A program made the translations under genes and the position numbers. A model generated the notes under the pieces. The model searched no databases, was not told the origin of the DNA, and saw only the letters and a list, made by a program, of their open reading frames with translations. DNA of 64,000 bases from Flavobacterium caseinilyticum (GTDB lineage: Bacteria > Bacteroidota > Bacteroidia > Flavobacteriales > Flavobacteriaceae), in assembly GCF_004349085.1 (NCBI RefSeq), contig NZ_SMFM01000003.1, positions 1 through 64,000 on the forward strand. Reading direction: 5' to 3'. Positions 1-8,853 of the stretch are shown in pieces. Position 1 is the first letter of the stretch. Each line of letters begins with the position of its first letter.

Positions 1-135
1 CTGTGAAAGGTAGATTGCATACGCGTTACGCACCCGTGCGCCGGTCTCTAATTCCGAAGAACTATACCCCTCGACTTGCATGTGTTAAGCCTGCCGCTAG
101 CGTTCATCCTGAGCCAGGATCAAACTCTTCATCGT
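1..135 (-). rRNA. rrs: 16S ribosomal RNA, 5' end (partial)
   Basis: The reverse complement contains the universal 16S start motif AGAGTTTGATCCTGGCTCAG, with its first base at 128, followed by the conserved stretch about GCTAGCGGCAGGC and ACACATGCAAGTCGA. Counting back from E. coli position 8 places the mature 5' end near 135. Only about the first 130 nucleotides lie in the window; the gene runs off the left edge. It is the first gene of an rRNA operon read leftward from the promoters at 335-610. Confidence 0.97.
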
Positions 136-334
136 ATATTGTTTGCTCGATTGCTCAAGCTATTGTTATTCGACTAAATTCTAGTGGTTTTTTCAAATCT
201 CTCGATTCTATTACTCTTATTCTTTTGTTCTAAGATCTCTCTTAAAACGGCTGTCAATTCAATATGTCTAGGAACGTGTTCTTATCTTTTTTTCCCTTCG
301 TTTGAGTCACATTGTGTCTCTCTGGAAGCGGGTG

Positions 335-364
335 CAAAAGTACAACTTTCTTTTTAACTGGCAA
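335..364 (-). promoter_or_regulatory. rRNA promoter P1 (proximal)
   Basis: On the minus strand TTG (364-362), a 19-nt spacer and TACTTTTG (342-335) match the Bacteroidota primary-sigma consensus TTG-N19-TANNTTTG. The -7 box continues into GCACCC, as in the two promoters upstream. Initiation would fall near 328, giving an rRNA leader of about 190 nt. Confidence 0.85.
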
Positions 365-459
365 GAAATTTTTGAAGTTTTTTTTGAAATAATTTCTATC
401 TCGTTTTCTCCTCGTTTTCTTATCAATCTATCAAGGAACTTTGCTTGTTTTGCGGGGTG

Positions 460-490
460 CAAATGTAACATCCGTTTTCTAATCTCACAA
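460..490 (-). promoter_or_regulatory. rRNA promoter P2 (middle)
   Basis: On the minus strand TTG (490-488), a 20-nt spacer and TACATTTG (467-460), again followed by GCACCC. An A-rich tract lies upstream on the coding strand, like an UP element. It is the second of three tandem promoters facing the 16S gene. Confidence 0.83.
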
Positions 491-580
491 GCTTTTTTTA
501 ATCTTTTTTAGAAAATAAATTTTCTGTTTGATTCGTTTTGCTTGCCAGTATTTGAAAGAACGTCTGCGTTGTTGCGGGTG

Positions 581-610
581 CAAAACTACACCGTTTATTG
601 GGTTATTCAA
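581..610 (-). promoter_or_regulatory. rRNA promoter P3 (distal)
   Basis: On the minus strand TTG (610-608), a 19-nt spacer and TAGTTTTG (588-581), followed by GCACCC. An A-tract lies directly upstream. Spacing to P2 is about 121 bp and from P2 to P1 about 125 bp, so the three promoters are almost evenly spaced. Confidence 0.83.
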
Positions 611-1027
611 GCTTTTTTAATACTTTTTTTTGATGTTTTATTAAAGTAAACTTTAACTCGCTGAAACCGTGAATTTTGAAAGTATTTTTTTTTTGCTTCC
701 CTCCCGGCACTTCGAGGATCTCCTAAGGAAAAGATGACTTTATGGATAAAGTCCGGGCTTTTCAGGCTTACACGCGAGCTTGTCAAATCTCTTTATATTT
801 TTTAGAGCTACAGAAATTCAGGCATGTTGCTCTTTTATCTGCTCTTCGCTTCGCTTTTCTGCTTCTGATGCTGATTTCATTACCTTATTTAAGTTCTAGG
901 TTGAACTATTCAATGGTTTTGTCTTATACATTATGTAATACCAAATGGTCCTGTTCCTATTTACTCCTATATATACGGTGTGATACTAAATGTTTAAACA
1001 GCTAAAATTCTTAATTTACTCGGGTTC
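611..1027. other. gene-free stretch upstream of the rRNA operon
   Basis: No convincing gene. An open frame at 742-1005 (+) has an unnatural composition rich in Leu, Ser, Cys and Arg, with no recognisable domain. A small dyad (GACTTTAT/ATAAAGTC) sits near 733-751. I see no tRNA or other RNA gene. Confidence 0.5.
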
Positions 1028-1167
1028 GCGTTAGGGATAGCAGCGGAAAGCCCACAGTCCTGCCTTTTGCGGGGCGAGGACTTGTAGCGAATAGCCCGAC
1101 CGTTTATAATAAAGAGAGGCTATTACCTTTTGGGATAATAGCCTCTTTTTATTATAAACGGTAACGC
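1028..1167 (+). repeat. structured interspersed element, copy A
   Basis: Core motifs AGGGATAG (1033-1040) and ATAGCCCGACC (1091-1101) are shared with copies B (23351-23434) and C (45343-45432). Outer helix P1 is GCGTT (1028-1032) with AACGC (1163-1167). The inner helix is AGTCCT/AGGACT. The 3' hairpin is the long dyad at 1099-1162. Primary sequence outside the cores differs between copies while pairing is kept. Function unknown. Confidence 0.6.
1099..1162. terminator. long bidirectional hairpin
   Basis: Two 27-nt arms (from ACCGTTTATAATAAA inward) with a single mismatch enclose a 10-nt loop. T-rich arm sequence on both strands makes it usable in both directions. It lies 17 bp past the stop of the minus-strand permease at 1180 and doubles as the 3' hairpin of repeat copy A. 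Confidence 0.75.
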
Positions 1168-1179
1168 CCAGATGAAAAT

Positions 1180-2406
1180 CTAATCGAAACGTATGGCTTT
1201 GACTGGGGAAATTTTAGTTATTATATAGGAAGGAATTAATAATACTAGGAAACAAACGGTCACAGTGAGCAGGTTTAATAGAAGTATGTATCCCCAGTTT
1301 AGATACACCGGCGCTTGATTGACGTAATAGTTCTCTGGTGGAAGTTTAATTATACCAAATTGTTGTTGAATTAATAATAATGAGATACCGATCAGGTTTC
1401 CCCAGAAAAGCCCTCTTACTATAAGATAAAAGGCGTTGTAAAGAAATATTTTTCGGACTAACCAATTATTCGCTCCTAATGCTTTTAGGATTCCTATCAT
1501 TTGTGTTCGCTCAAGAATCAAGACTAGTAAAGCTACGACCATGTTGATTGTGGCAACAAGAATCATAACAACTAATATAACGATGATGTTGAAATCGAAT
1601 AATTGAAGCCATTCGAATATGTAGCTGTACTTCTCGATTATAGTTTTACTATCCAATGTTGATGCCGTTTGTGCATAGACTTGTTCTCCGGTAGATTCGA
1701 TTGTATTAAAGTCATCAACAAAAACCTCAAAAGCGCCTATTTGATCCGGAGCCCATTTATTGATACGTTGCATGTGACGAATGTCACCTATTATATATGT
1801 AGCGTCGAATTCTTGAAAACCAGAATTGAAAATCCCAACAACATCAAAATTCCGCAGGTTATACCCTTTCTCTTTCATGAAGAAAGTATTGAATGCATCA
1901 CCTACTTTCAAATTCAACCTGTTTGCAATAAACTGAGAAATCACAACTTCTTCGTTCAAATCACCTTTATTATTTGGAATTCTACCTTCAACAATGTATT
2001 CCTTTATATTGTTCCACTTATAATCAGTACCCACACCTTTGAAGATAATTCCTTCGAAAGCGGTTTCGGTTCTAATGATTCCAGCTTTACTGGCGATGGC
2101 CTGAATATGCTCCACTCCAGAAACTGATGTAAACTTTGGATAAAAATCCTGTTTTTTAGAAATTGGCACCAAGGTGACTTCGGATTGATTGTTGTCGTAA
2201 TTCGAAATAATGATATGTCCATTGAACGCCGAAACTTTCTCGCGGATTTTTTGCTGCAGTCCAATTCCCGTTGCTACTGAAACAATCATCATAATCATAC
2301 CAATAGCAATTGCCGAAATAGCGATTTTTATAATTGGCGCAGAAATGCTACTTTTATAATCTTTAGCAGTAATGAGACGTTTGGCGATGAAATATTCTAG
2401 ATTCAA
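1180..2406 (-). CDS. ABC transporter permease of the FtsX/LolC-E/MacB family
   Basis: The 408-residue protein has the layout of a LolC/LolE-type permease: an N-terminal cytoplasmic stretch, TM1 at about 28-50, a periplasmic MacB-type domain at about 50-265, and three C-terminal TM segments (about 272-300, 320-345, 375-397). The loop after TM2 carries ERTQMIGILKALGAN, the FtsX-family signature that contacts the ATPase. Family members move lipoproteins, export substrates mechanically, or regulate the cell envelope. No ATPase gene is adjacent, so the partner and substrate cannot be read from context. The gene ends at the hairpin 1099-1162 and is divergent from namZ. LolE-like lipoprotein release is the most likely role. 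Confidence 0.85.
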   Translation of the reverse strand: MNLEYFIAKRLITAKDYKSSISAPIIKIAISAIAIGMIMMIVSVATGIGLQQKIREKVSAFNGHIIISNYDNNQSEVTLVPISKKQDFYPKFTSVSGVEHIQAIASKAGIIRTETAFEGIIFKGVGTDYKWNNIKEYIVEGRIPNNKGDLNEEVVISQFIANRLNLKVGDAFNTFFMKEKGYNLRNFDVVGIFNSGFQEFDATYIIGDIRHMQRINKWAPDQIGAFEVFVDDFNTIESTGEQVYAQTASTLDSKTIIEKYSYIFEWLQLFDFNIIVILVVMILVATINMVVALLVLILERTQMIGILKALGANNWLVRKIFLYNAFYLIVRGLFWGNLIGISLLLIQQQFGIIKLPPENYYVNQAPVYLNWGYILLLNLLTVTVCFLVLLIPSYIITKISPVKAIRFD

Positions 2407-2518
2407 TTTGATTGTGTTTCTAATTTGGATTTGCTACGCCAGTTTGCGTTGCTAAAGCCAAAAATACGGCTAAAACACGAATTACACTAATTGACATTAA
2501 TTTTATTTGAACCTCTAT

Positions 2519-3736
2519 ATGACTCCATTTCTTAAAATATCACTTCAGTTTATATTTTTCACCATTATTTCAACATCCTGTTCTGCGAGGAAAACAGCTG
2601 TTCAAAAAAATGTAAAATCAGTTTTAGAAAAAACTGATGACAGTCTAAAAATAGAAATAAAAACTGGAGCTGATAATTATAGCGCCTACTTACCATTATT
2701 AAAGGATAAGAAAATTGGAATTGCAACCAATCAAACCGGTATTCTCTCTAATAAAATTCATCTAGTCGATTTTCTTTTAGAAAAAAACATAACCATCCAG
2801 AAAATCTTTGCGCCTGAACACGGTTTTCGTGGCACGGCTGATGCGGGAGAACATGTAGTTGACGGAAAAGATTCTAAAACCGGGCTTTCTATTATTTCTC
2901 TTTATGGCGACAATAAAAAACCAAAATCAGAGCAACTCGCAGGGATCGACATCATGGTTTTTGATTTGCAAGACGTAGGCGCACGATTTTACACGTATAT
3001 CTCTTCGTTACATTATATAACGGAAGCTTGTGCCGAAAATAACATTCCACTTTTAATTCTTGACCGACCAAATCCTAACGGAAGTATTATCGACGGTCCA
3101 ATTCTTGAAAAGGAACACAGCAGTTTTGTGGGAATGCATCCAATTCCTTTGCTTCATGGAATGACAATTGGCGAATATGCAAAAATGATTAATGGTGAGA
3201 AATGGCTAAAAAATAAAGTTTCATGTCAATTGACCGTAATTCCCTGTATAAATTACAATCGAAAAATGGATTACAGTTTACCCGTAAAGCCTTCGCCAAA
3301 TCTTCCGAACGAACAATCAGTGAATCTTTATGCGAGTTTATGCCTGTTTGAAGGTACGAATGTAAGTGTGGGGCGAGGAACGGAAAAACAGTTTCAAATT
3401 TATGGCTCTCCTTATTTACCGAAAAGTAGCTTTAGTTTTACTCCAAAACCAAATTTTGGCGCACAAAACCCTGTTTACAATGGTATCGAATGTTACGGAG
3501 AAGATTTATCAACGGCTACAAAAGTAAATCGACTGGAATTAAAATGGTTGATTAAAGCCTACCATGCAACAAAGGACCAATCAAAATTCTTCAATACTTT
3601 TTTTACAAAGCTTGCAGGAACAAAAAAATTACAACTACAAATAGAAACTGGAATTTCGGAAACAGAAATAAGAGAAAGCTGGAATAAAGGCTTGGTTGAA
3701 TTTAAAGAAATGAGATCGAAATATTTGATATATTAA
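2519..3736 (+). CDS. namZ: exo-beta-N-acetylmuramidase NamZ family (DUF1343) lipoprotein
   Basis: A DUF1343/NamZ protein of 405 residues. The family removes terminal MurNAc from peptidoglycan fragments during wall recycling. The conserved APEHGFRG block (Glu at about residue 100), VFDLQDVGARFYTY and LDRPNPNG are family hallmarks. The N-terminus is a hydrophobic signal ending in STSC at about residue 21, so a periplasmic or outer-membrane lipoprotein is likely. An upstream in-frame TTG (2507) exists, but the ATG at 2519 gives a proper signal peptide and is preferred. The gene stands alone, divergent from the permease. NamZ has been shown for an oral Bacteroidota species; activity here is inferred from homology. 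Confidence 0.87.
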   Translation: MTPFLKISLQFIFFTIISTSCSARKTAVQKNVKSVLEKTDDSLKIEIKTGADNYSAYLPLLKDKKIGIATNQTGILSNKIHLVDFLLEKNITIQKIFAPEHGFRGTADAGEHVVDGKDSKTGLSIISLYGDNKKPKSEQLAGIDIMVFDLQDVGARFYTYISSLHYITEACAENNIPLLILDRPNPNGSIIDGPILEKEHSSFVGMHPIPLLHGMTIGEYAKMINGEKWLKNKVSCQLTVIPCINYNRKMDYSLPVKPSPNLPNEQSVNLYASLCLFEGTNVSVGRGTEKQFQIYGSPYLPKSSFSFTPKPNFGAQNPVYNGIECYGEDLSTATKVNRLELKWLIKAYHATKDQSKFFNTFFTKLAGTKKLQLQIETGISETEIRESWNKGLVEFKEMRSKYLIY

Positions 3737-3784
3737 TGCTTATCCCAGCCGTCTCATGAGGAGAGGGAGACGAGATGAAATATT

Positions 3785-4279
3785 TTAAAGAGGCAATTTC
3801 TTTTTCATTTCCTCTACAATGTTAAAAGCAGCGGGACAGATTGCAACGTTTTTCAATGTTAATTCCGTTATTTGTTGAAACTTTTTTCTGTCCGTATGCG
3901 GAAATTCTCTGCACGCTTTTGGGCGAACATCATAAATCATACATGCATTTTCATTATCCAGAAAAGTACACGGCACACTTTGCAACACATAATCCCTGTC
4001 TTCGTCAATGTGAAGATATTGCTCAATAAACTGTTGTGGTTTTTGACGCAAATATTTTGAAACACGTTCAATATCGGCATCAGTGAATAATGGTCCGGTA
4101 GTTTTACAGCAATTCGCACACTTTAAACAATCCATTTTCTTAAATTCGGCGTCGTGTAAATCCTGCATCACGTAATCTAAATTCTTTGGCGTCTTCTTTT
4201 TCAGCTTATCGAAATACTTTTTATTTTCGATATGCCTATCTTTGGCTTCTTTAGGAAGATTGTTTAAAATATTGTTCAT
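3785..4279 (-). CDS. YkgJ-type cysteine cluster protein
   Basis: The protein belongs to the CxxCxxCC family (YkgJ/UPF0153), thought to bind zinc or an iron-sulfur cluster. It shows CLKCANCC at its centre, then a PCTFLDNENACMIYDVRPKAC block and CPAAF near the C-terminus, giving the family's full cysteine set. The role is unknown. The open frame extends to 4315, but the first 12 codons have no family-like content; the ATG at 4279 gives MNNILNNLPKEAKD, the usual N-terminus as I recall it from relatives. It is convergent with namZ and divergent from the methyltransferase at 4372. Confidence 0.8.
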   Translation of the reverse strand: MNNILNNLPKEAKDRHIENKKYFDKLKKKTPKNLDYVMQDLHDAEFKKMDCLKCANCCKTTGPLFTDADIERVSKYLRQKPQQFIEQYLHIDEDRDYVLQSVPCTFLDNENACMIYDVRPKACREFPHTDRKKFQQITELTLKNVAICPAAFNIVEEMKKKLPL

Positions 4280-4371
4280 TAGTCGGTTTGTTTTTTCGGT
4301 TATTCGATAAAACATCTGGCGAAATTACTTAAAACAAATTAACAAATTACCAAATTAACACATCAACTATA

Positions 4372-5079
4372 ATGAAAGACCTTTTTGGCAGAGCCATACT
4401 TGATTTTCAGACCAATAATTCACCCGAAGATTTAATCACTGAAACTACGATTTCAGAAGAAGATGAAATGAGTGTTGCCTACTTGTTTCGCTCATATGCC
4501 GAAATGCCGCAACTGGAGCAAAAAGCGTTACAACTCGCCAAAGGAAAAATTCTGGATGTAGGATGTGGCGCAGGAAGCCACAGCTTGTCTTTACAAAACC
4601 AACGCGATTTAGATGTCACTTCTATCGACATTTCTCCAAATGCTATTCAAGCGTGTACGCTTCGCGGGCTTTTAAAAGCAAAGGTCCAGGATGTGATGAC
4701 TTTAGAAAATGAAAAATACGATACCATTTTATTATTAATGAATGGTGCAGGAATGTGCGGCAAACTAAAAAATATACCAAAATTTCTTTTAAAACTAAAA
4801 TCATTATTAAATCCTGGCGGACAAATTCTACTGGACAGTTCTGATATCATTTATATGTTTGATGATGATGAAGACGGCGGAAAGTGGATTCCTTCGCAAA
4901 ATGAATATTATGGCGAAACCGTTTTTAAGATCTCTTACAAAGGCGAAAAGGAAAAACCATTTGAGTGGATGTTCATTGATTATAACACTTTGCAAAATGC
5001 AGCTTTAGATAATGGATTTAAATGTGAACTGCTTCTAGAAGGAGAACACTTTGATTATTTGGCAAAGCTGTCTATTTAA
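4372..5079 (+). CDS. class I SAM-dependent methyltransferase
   Basis: A 235-residue Rossmann-fold methyltransferase. Motif I is ILDVGCGAGSHSL (about residues 60-72), the acidic motif II is VTSIDIS, and NPGGQILLDSSD forms the post-motif strand. The tail has no extra domain. The substrate cannot be told from sequence; small-molecule methylation is the usual guess for this subgroup. It is monocistronic and ends at a strong hairpin (5118-5150). Confidence 0.8.
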   Translation: MKDLFGRAILDFQTNNSPEDLITETTISEEDEMSVAYLFRSYAEMPQLEQKALQLAKGKILDVGCGAGSHSLSLQNQRDLDVTSIDISPNAIQACTLRGLLKAKVQDVMTLENEKYDTILLLMNGAGMCGKLKNIPKFLLKLKSLLNPGGQILLDSSDIIYMFDDDEDGGKWIPSQNEYYGETVFKISYKGEKEKPFEWMFIDYNTLQNAALDNGFKCELLLEGEHFDYLAKLSI

Positions 5080-5117
5080 CACCCAGAAGGAAGTGCTGCT
5101 TCTTATAATAAAAGATA

Positions 5118-5150
5118 AACCTCAAATAGCAATTGCTTTTTGAGGTTTTT
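5118..5150. terminator. bidirectional terminator between methyltransferase and queE
   Basis: AACCTCAAA pairs with TTTGAGGTT around an AGCAATTGCT loop that can pair further. It is followed by T residues on the plus strand and sits between convergent genes. Confidence 0.85.
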
Positions 5151-5155
5151 AAGTT

Positions 5156-5788
5156 TTAAGGGATATTTAAATATTTATGGGTTTGTAAAGAGACACGCCA
5201 TTTTGGATTGTTCATTACATAATCTACAATTAGCGGTGTCATTTCTTCTTTTTTACTCCATTCTGGTTGAAGGAATAAAATTGCATTTGGATTTACCTTT
5301 TCAGCTTGTTCTTCGGCAAAAATGAAATCATGCTTATTATAAATGATTACTTTCAACTCATGTGCATTGTCATAAACGGTTTCCGTTGGAAGCTTATTTT
5401 TCTTTGGAGACAAACAAATCCAATCCCAAGTTCCCGTAAGCGGATATGCTCCAGAAGTTTCAATATGTACTTTTCTATTATTTTCTTTAAGCTTTTGTGT
5501 GAGCAAACTCATGTCCCACATCAATGGCTCACCGCCAGTAATCACAACTGTTTCTGAATACTTAGTCGCATTGGTAACAATCTGTTCAATTCCTGTAGGC
5601 GGATGTAATTCAGCATTCCAACTCTCTTTAACATCGCACCAGTGACAACCTACATCACATCCGCCAATTCTAATAAAATATGCTGCCGTTCCAGTATGAA
5701 ATCCTTCTCCTTGAATAGTGTAAAACTCTTCCATCAGTGGAAGCATCGCGCCTTTATTAACTTCTAACTGTACTTCTTTTGATAACAT
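5156..5788 (-). CDS. queE: 7-carboxy-7-deazaguanine synthase QueE (radical SAM)
   Basis: QueE rearranges 6-carboxytetrahydropterin to 7-carboxy-7-deazaguanine in preQ0/queuosine synthesis. The 210-residue protein has EEFYTIQGEG near the N-terminus, the radical-SAM cysteines C44, C48 and C51 in GGCDVGCHWCDVKES, and ITGGEPL for SAM binding. CxxxCxxC spacing and length fit QueE. It is a single gene; queA, the next-to-last step of the same pathway, lies at 23505. A -7 box sits 18 bp upstream. Confidence 0.93.
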   Translation of the reverse strand: MLSKEVQLEVNKGAMLPLMEEFYTIQGEGFHTGTAAYFIRIGGCDVGCHWCDVKESWNAELHPPTGIEQIVTNATKYSETVVITGGEPLMWDMSLLTQKLKENNRKVHIETSGAYPLTGTWDWICLSPKKNKLPTETVYDNAHELKVIIYNKHDFIFAEEQAEKVNPNAILFLQPEWSKKEEMTPLIVDYVMNNPKWRVSLQTHKYLNIP

Positions 5789-5805
5789 TCTTTAATTTTA
5801 AAGTG

Positions 5806-5813
5806 CAAAGATA
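5806..5813 (-). promoter_or_regulatory. candidate -7 box for queE
   Basis: TATCTTTG on the minus strand matches TANNTTTG and lies 18 bp upstream of the queE ATG. No clear TTG at the right spacing. Confidence 0.45.
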
Positions 5814-5960
5814 GTTAATTTGAAAAGGAGATAAATTGAAAACAGTTACTAATGTGCTAAACTTTTACAGAATTGAATTGCTGACAAGTACATTCTTTTA
5901 TAAGCTCAAAAAATAAATTGCAGATAATTAAATATAAATATTCAAATGTAAAAACAAAAA

Positions 5961-5990
5961 AAAACCGATAGCCATAAGGATATCGGTTTT
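5961..5990 (-). terminator. terminator of the TonB/TPR cluster
   Basis: AAAACCGATA pairs with TATCGGTTTT around a GCCATAAGGA loop. On the minus strand it is followed by a T-tract and lies 19 bp after the TPR gene stop. Confidence 0.88.
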
Positions 5991-6008
5991 TATTAGTGAA
6001 AAAATGTA

Positions 6009-7688
6009 TTATTTTAGAATTTTAATAGACTCAGCAGCGTAACTATTAGCTGGATCTAATGCTAGTGTTTTTTTGAAATACTCAATAGCTTTAAGCTTGT
6101 CAGTATTAGCAAAACTTGCCGCCATATTATTGTAAGATTCAATAATTTTAGCTTTTACTGCAGGTTTTGCAGCTTCCTCAGCTCCTAATTCCATAGTTTT
6201 TGCAACATACGCTTCATAGTTCTGAACCATCGCATCATCTTTTTCAAGTAATCTATTAGTTCTTGCTTTGTATAAATATGCCTCTAAATAAGTAGGCGAA
6301 GCCACTAATACTTTATCAAATGCAGCATCTGCTTTTTGTAAAGCTATAGCGTCAACCTTTGCTCCTTTTTCTTTATTAACATTTGCATAATAATTTGCTA
6401 AACCGTAATATACATTATCATCAAGAAAACTTGTAGATTCTGGTGTATTTGCACCAAATTCAAACATAACAGCAGATTCGGTGTATAATTTCTGAGTAAA
6501 TAATTGTTTCCCAACTTCGCTCAACTCTTGTACTGCCAAAGGCTCCATGTCAATTGCCTTTTTGATATCAACCAAACCTGAACTGAAAGCAACTGGATCA
6601 ATTGATAAACCATCAGCACTTGTTCCTTTTTTGATTTTTGTCAATCCTAAATATAAATAATCTAATGCAATCGGTTTATTCGCTGGAGCATTAATAAAAC
6701 TTTCCAATGATTTAATCGCAACATCCACATTTCCATTTTTGTAAGCAGCGTAACCTAAATAACGGTATATTCGAGGATTAACTTTATCCAATTCTATCAT
6801 TTTGTTCGCTTCAGCTTCGAGAGCCACATAATCTTCCATTAAAATAAGAAAATCAGCACGACGCATTCTAGAATTAATAGAATAGTCCGTTAATGACATG
6901 TATTTATCATAATATCCCATTGCAATTTTATAATTTGCTGCAGCTTGCGACGGTTTATTACGTGCTATCTTATAATAGGTTTCAGCTAATTCTCTATATA
7001 CTGGACCATAATTAGGATTTATAGCAATTACTTCGTTGTAAGCTTTTGAAGCTTCATCATACGATTTAGCACCTTTCAACAAAACACCTAGTTGCATTTT
7101 AGCCCTCAATAAAGAACTATCTAATTGAAAAGCACTTCTATACGCTACATACGCTTCATTTTGTTTTCCATCACCATAATAAGCGTCTCCCAATGCAAGT
7201 TGTAATTGCGCATCCTGAGAATTATTAATTGCTGCTCGAGTTAGTATTGCGATAGCGCTTTTATAATCCGGCTTATTTGCATTCATATATGCTCTAGCGA
7301 TGTAAACAAATTCTTGCACATCTTTCTTCTTCATGTCTTTTGATGCCAATGCAAACTTAGCTTGTGCGCCAGTAACATCATTTTTATCTAAGTCCATTTG
7401 ACCTAAACCAATGTAATTCAGTTTTGCTCCATCAGAAGCGCTTAATCCTTCTTGAAAATAAATCTTTGCAGAATCTTCCACACTTTGATTAAGATATACA
7501 TTTCCCAGAGTAAAATAAGCAGTACCATTTGAAGGTTTTGCTTTTATAATTGATTTTAAAATGGTTTTAGCACTTTCAAACTGTTCTGCATCGATTGCTT
7601 TTCTAGCTTGATTAATATCCTGTGCTTGGGCTGTAAAAGCAGAAGCCATTATGGCAACGCTAAAAGTTGTAAGTTTATTCATTTTCAT
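6009..7688 (-). CDS. exported tetratricopeptide (TPR) repeat protein
   Basis: About 559 residues. The N-terminus MKMNKLTTFSVAIMASA... is a signal peptide ending AQAQD, followed by TPR-like helical pairs over most of the length, for example NGTAYFTLGNVYLNQ, AQLQLALGDAYYGDGKQNEAY and YGPVYRELAETYYKIA. TPR arrays act as protein-protein scaffolds. It is the last gene of the exbB-tonB cluster, so a periplasmic adaptor for the TonB machinery is plausible but unproven. An upstream ATG at 7709 would overlap the preceding gene by 11 bp and repeats the NKLTT peptide; the start at 7688 gives the cleaner signal sequence. Confidence 0.85.
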   Translation of the reverse strand: MKMNKLTTFSVAIMASAFTAQAQDINQARKAIDAEQFESAKTILKSIIKAKPSNGTAYFTLGNVYLNQSVEDSAKIYFQEGLSASDGAKLNYIGLGQMDLDKNDVTGAQAKFALASKDMKKKDVQEFVYIARAYMNANKPDYKSAIAILTRAAINNSQDAQLQLALGDAYYGDGKQNEAYVAYRSAFQLDSSLLRAKMQLGVLLKGAKSYDEASKAYNEVIAINPNYGPVYRELAETYYKIARNKPSQAAANYKIAMGYYDKYMSLTDYSINSRMRRADFLILMEDYVALEAEANKMIELDKVNPRIYRYLGYAAYKNGNVDVAIKSLESFINAPANKPIALDYLYLGLTKIKKGTSADGLSIDPVAFSSGLVDIKKAIDMEPLAVQELSEVGKQLFTQKLYTESAVMFEFGANTPESTSFLDDNVYYGLANYYANVNKEKGAKVDAIALQKADAAFDKVLVASPTYLEAYLYKARTNRLLEKDDAMVQNYEAYVAKTMELGAEEAAKPAVKAKIIESYNNMAASFANTDKLKAIEYFKKTLALDPANSYAAESIKILK

Positions 7689-7698
7689 CGTAGTTAAT

Positions 7699-8619
7699 TT
7701 ATTTTTCATTATTTTTTATCCCGGTAATAATAAATTTCCTTCCAGGAATGCGTATTGGTAGAAGCCCCGATTTTAATATTATTCTTTGTCCAATATCTCC
7801 AGCAACAAATGAAGCAAACCCCATTCCTAATCCTGAAAATCCTTGACAATTTACTATATACAAATCGCGTGCCAAAGGGTATTTCTTTTCAGCAATATCA
7901 TTTTGAGAAGGGAGATAATAAGAGTCGCCTGTTAGCCCTTTGACATGCAAAACATTTAGATCTTTTACATATTTTTGCATATCCGGTGAAGCTTGAGATA
8001 GCCAATTAACTCCTACAACGCCGATCAATCCATCATTTTGAGAAACATGTTTTATAACTTCCTCATTTGTTTTAAACGAAAAAATACCTTTATTTCGAAC
8101 TGCTGTAATGCCAGCCAAATCATTCAAATAACGTAATGTACTGGAATTTAAATTGTCAAAAACAAGACCTTTAATTGATGGGACATCCTTGCCTTGCATG
8201 AAATCAACAACATCTTTCAAAGCTACCAACGTATCATTGTTTCTTTTATTAGATACAAAAGCTATAGCGTCAGTTGCGAAAGGAGTTATCTTAGGTGTTA
8301 TCTTTCTTTGCTTAAAAACATTGAGTTCTTCTTCGGTTAAATTTCTAGATAATATGGCTACTCCTCCTTTAGCATTAAAAAGTGAATTAATCGTCTCCGA
8401 CTCTGATTTTGATATTAGCGTAATTTTTGCATCATATTTACTTTCAAAAACTGCCACCTGGTCATCAATGATTGGTTTTAAAGTTTCATCTACGTAAATA
8501 GAAATAGCTCCTTTTAAAATAGTTTCTTCTTCCTTATCATCTTTCTTTTCATTACAAGAAAAAACTAGTAATACTGAAATTAATAGTAACAAAGCTGGTA
8601 GTTTAGACGTAATTTTCAT
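7699..8619 (-). CDS. PstS-like substrate-binding lipoprotein
   Basis: The 306-residue protein starts with a lipoprotein signal (VFSC, Cys22) followed by a PBP-like domain of the phosphate-binding (PstS) family: GAISIYVDETLKPIIDDQ, AILSRNLTEEE, FATDAIAFVSN and YPLARDLYIV are typical PstS-family positions. No pstCAB genes are near; the gene is embedded in the TonB cluster, 3 bp after the small membrane protein. The ligand could be phosphate or another anion, or it may serve as a TonB-cluster accessory factor. Phosphate import is therefore not asserted. Confidence 0.8.
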   Translation of the reverse strand: MKITSKLPALLLLISVLLVFSCNEKKDDKEEETILKGAISIYVDETLKPIIDDQVAVFESKYDAKITLISKSESETINSLFNAKGGVAILSRNLTEEELNVFKQRKITPKITPFATDAIAFVSNKRNNDTLVALKDVVDFMQGKDVPSIKGLVFDNLNSSTLRYLNDLAGITAVRNKGIFSFKTNEEVIKHVSQNDGLIGVVGVNWLSQASPDMQKYVKDLNVLHVKGLTGDSYYLPSQNDIAEKKYPLARDLYIVNCQGFSGLGMGFASFVAGDIGQRIILKSGLLPIRIPGRKFIITGIKNNEK

Positions 8620-8622
8620 AAT

Positions 8623-8853
8623 TTAATAGTAATTATCATTTATAATTCTAAAGAATCGAAAGGATGCATATACAATCAAAATGACCCCAAAAGCAACTCT
8701 ATAGATCTGTCCCATTTCCAAAGGGAAATTCTTCATAAATATTATAAAAAGACCTAAAACAAAATATAATAAAAAAAAGAAAATTCCTAAAACAAGAAGA
8801 AATCGCTCTCTAAGCGATTTCTTCTTAATATTGTTAAGTACGTTCTTCAACAT
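8623..8853 (-). CDS. small two-TM membrane protein of the TonB cluster
   Basis: A 76-residue protein with two hydrophobic segments (about 18-40 and 50-66), a basic N-terminus (NNIKKKSLRERF) and no recognisable domain. Its ATG overlaps the tonB stop by one base and the next gene follows after 3 bp, so it is translationally embedded in the operon. Unknown function; tight linkage suggests a role with TonB or the PstS-like protein. Confidence 0.75.
   Translation of the reverse strand: MLKNVLNNIKKKSLRERFLLVLGIFFFLLYFVLGLFIIFMKNFPLEMGQIYRVAFGVILIVYASFRFFRIINDNYY

Noticed and set aside
742..1005. 87-codon open frame on the plus strand upstream of the rRNA promoters
   Set aside because: Composition is atypical, no promoter or ribosome binding site, no recognisable domain; likely chance.
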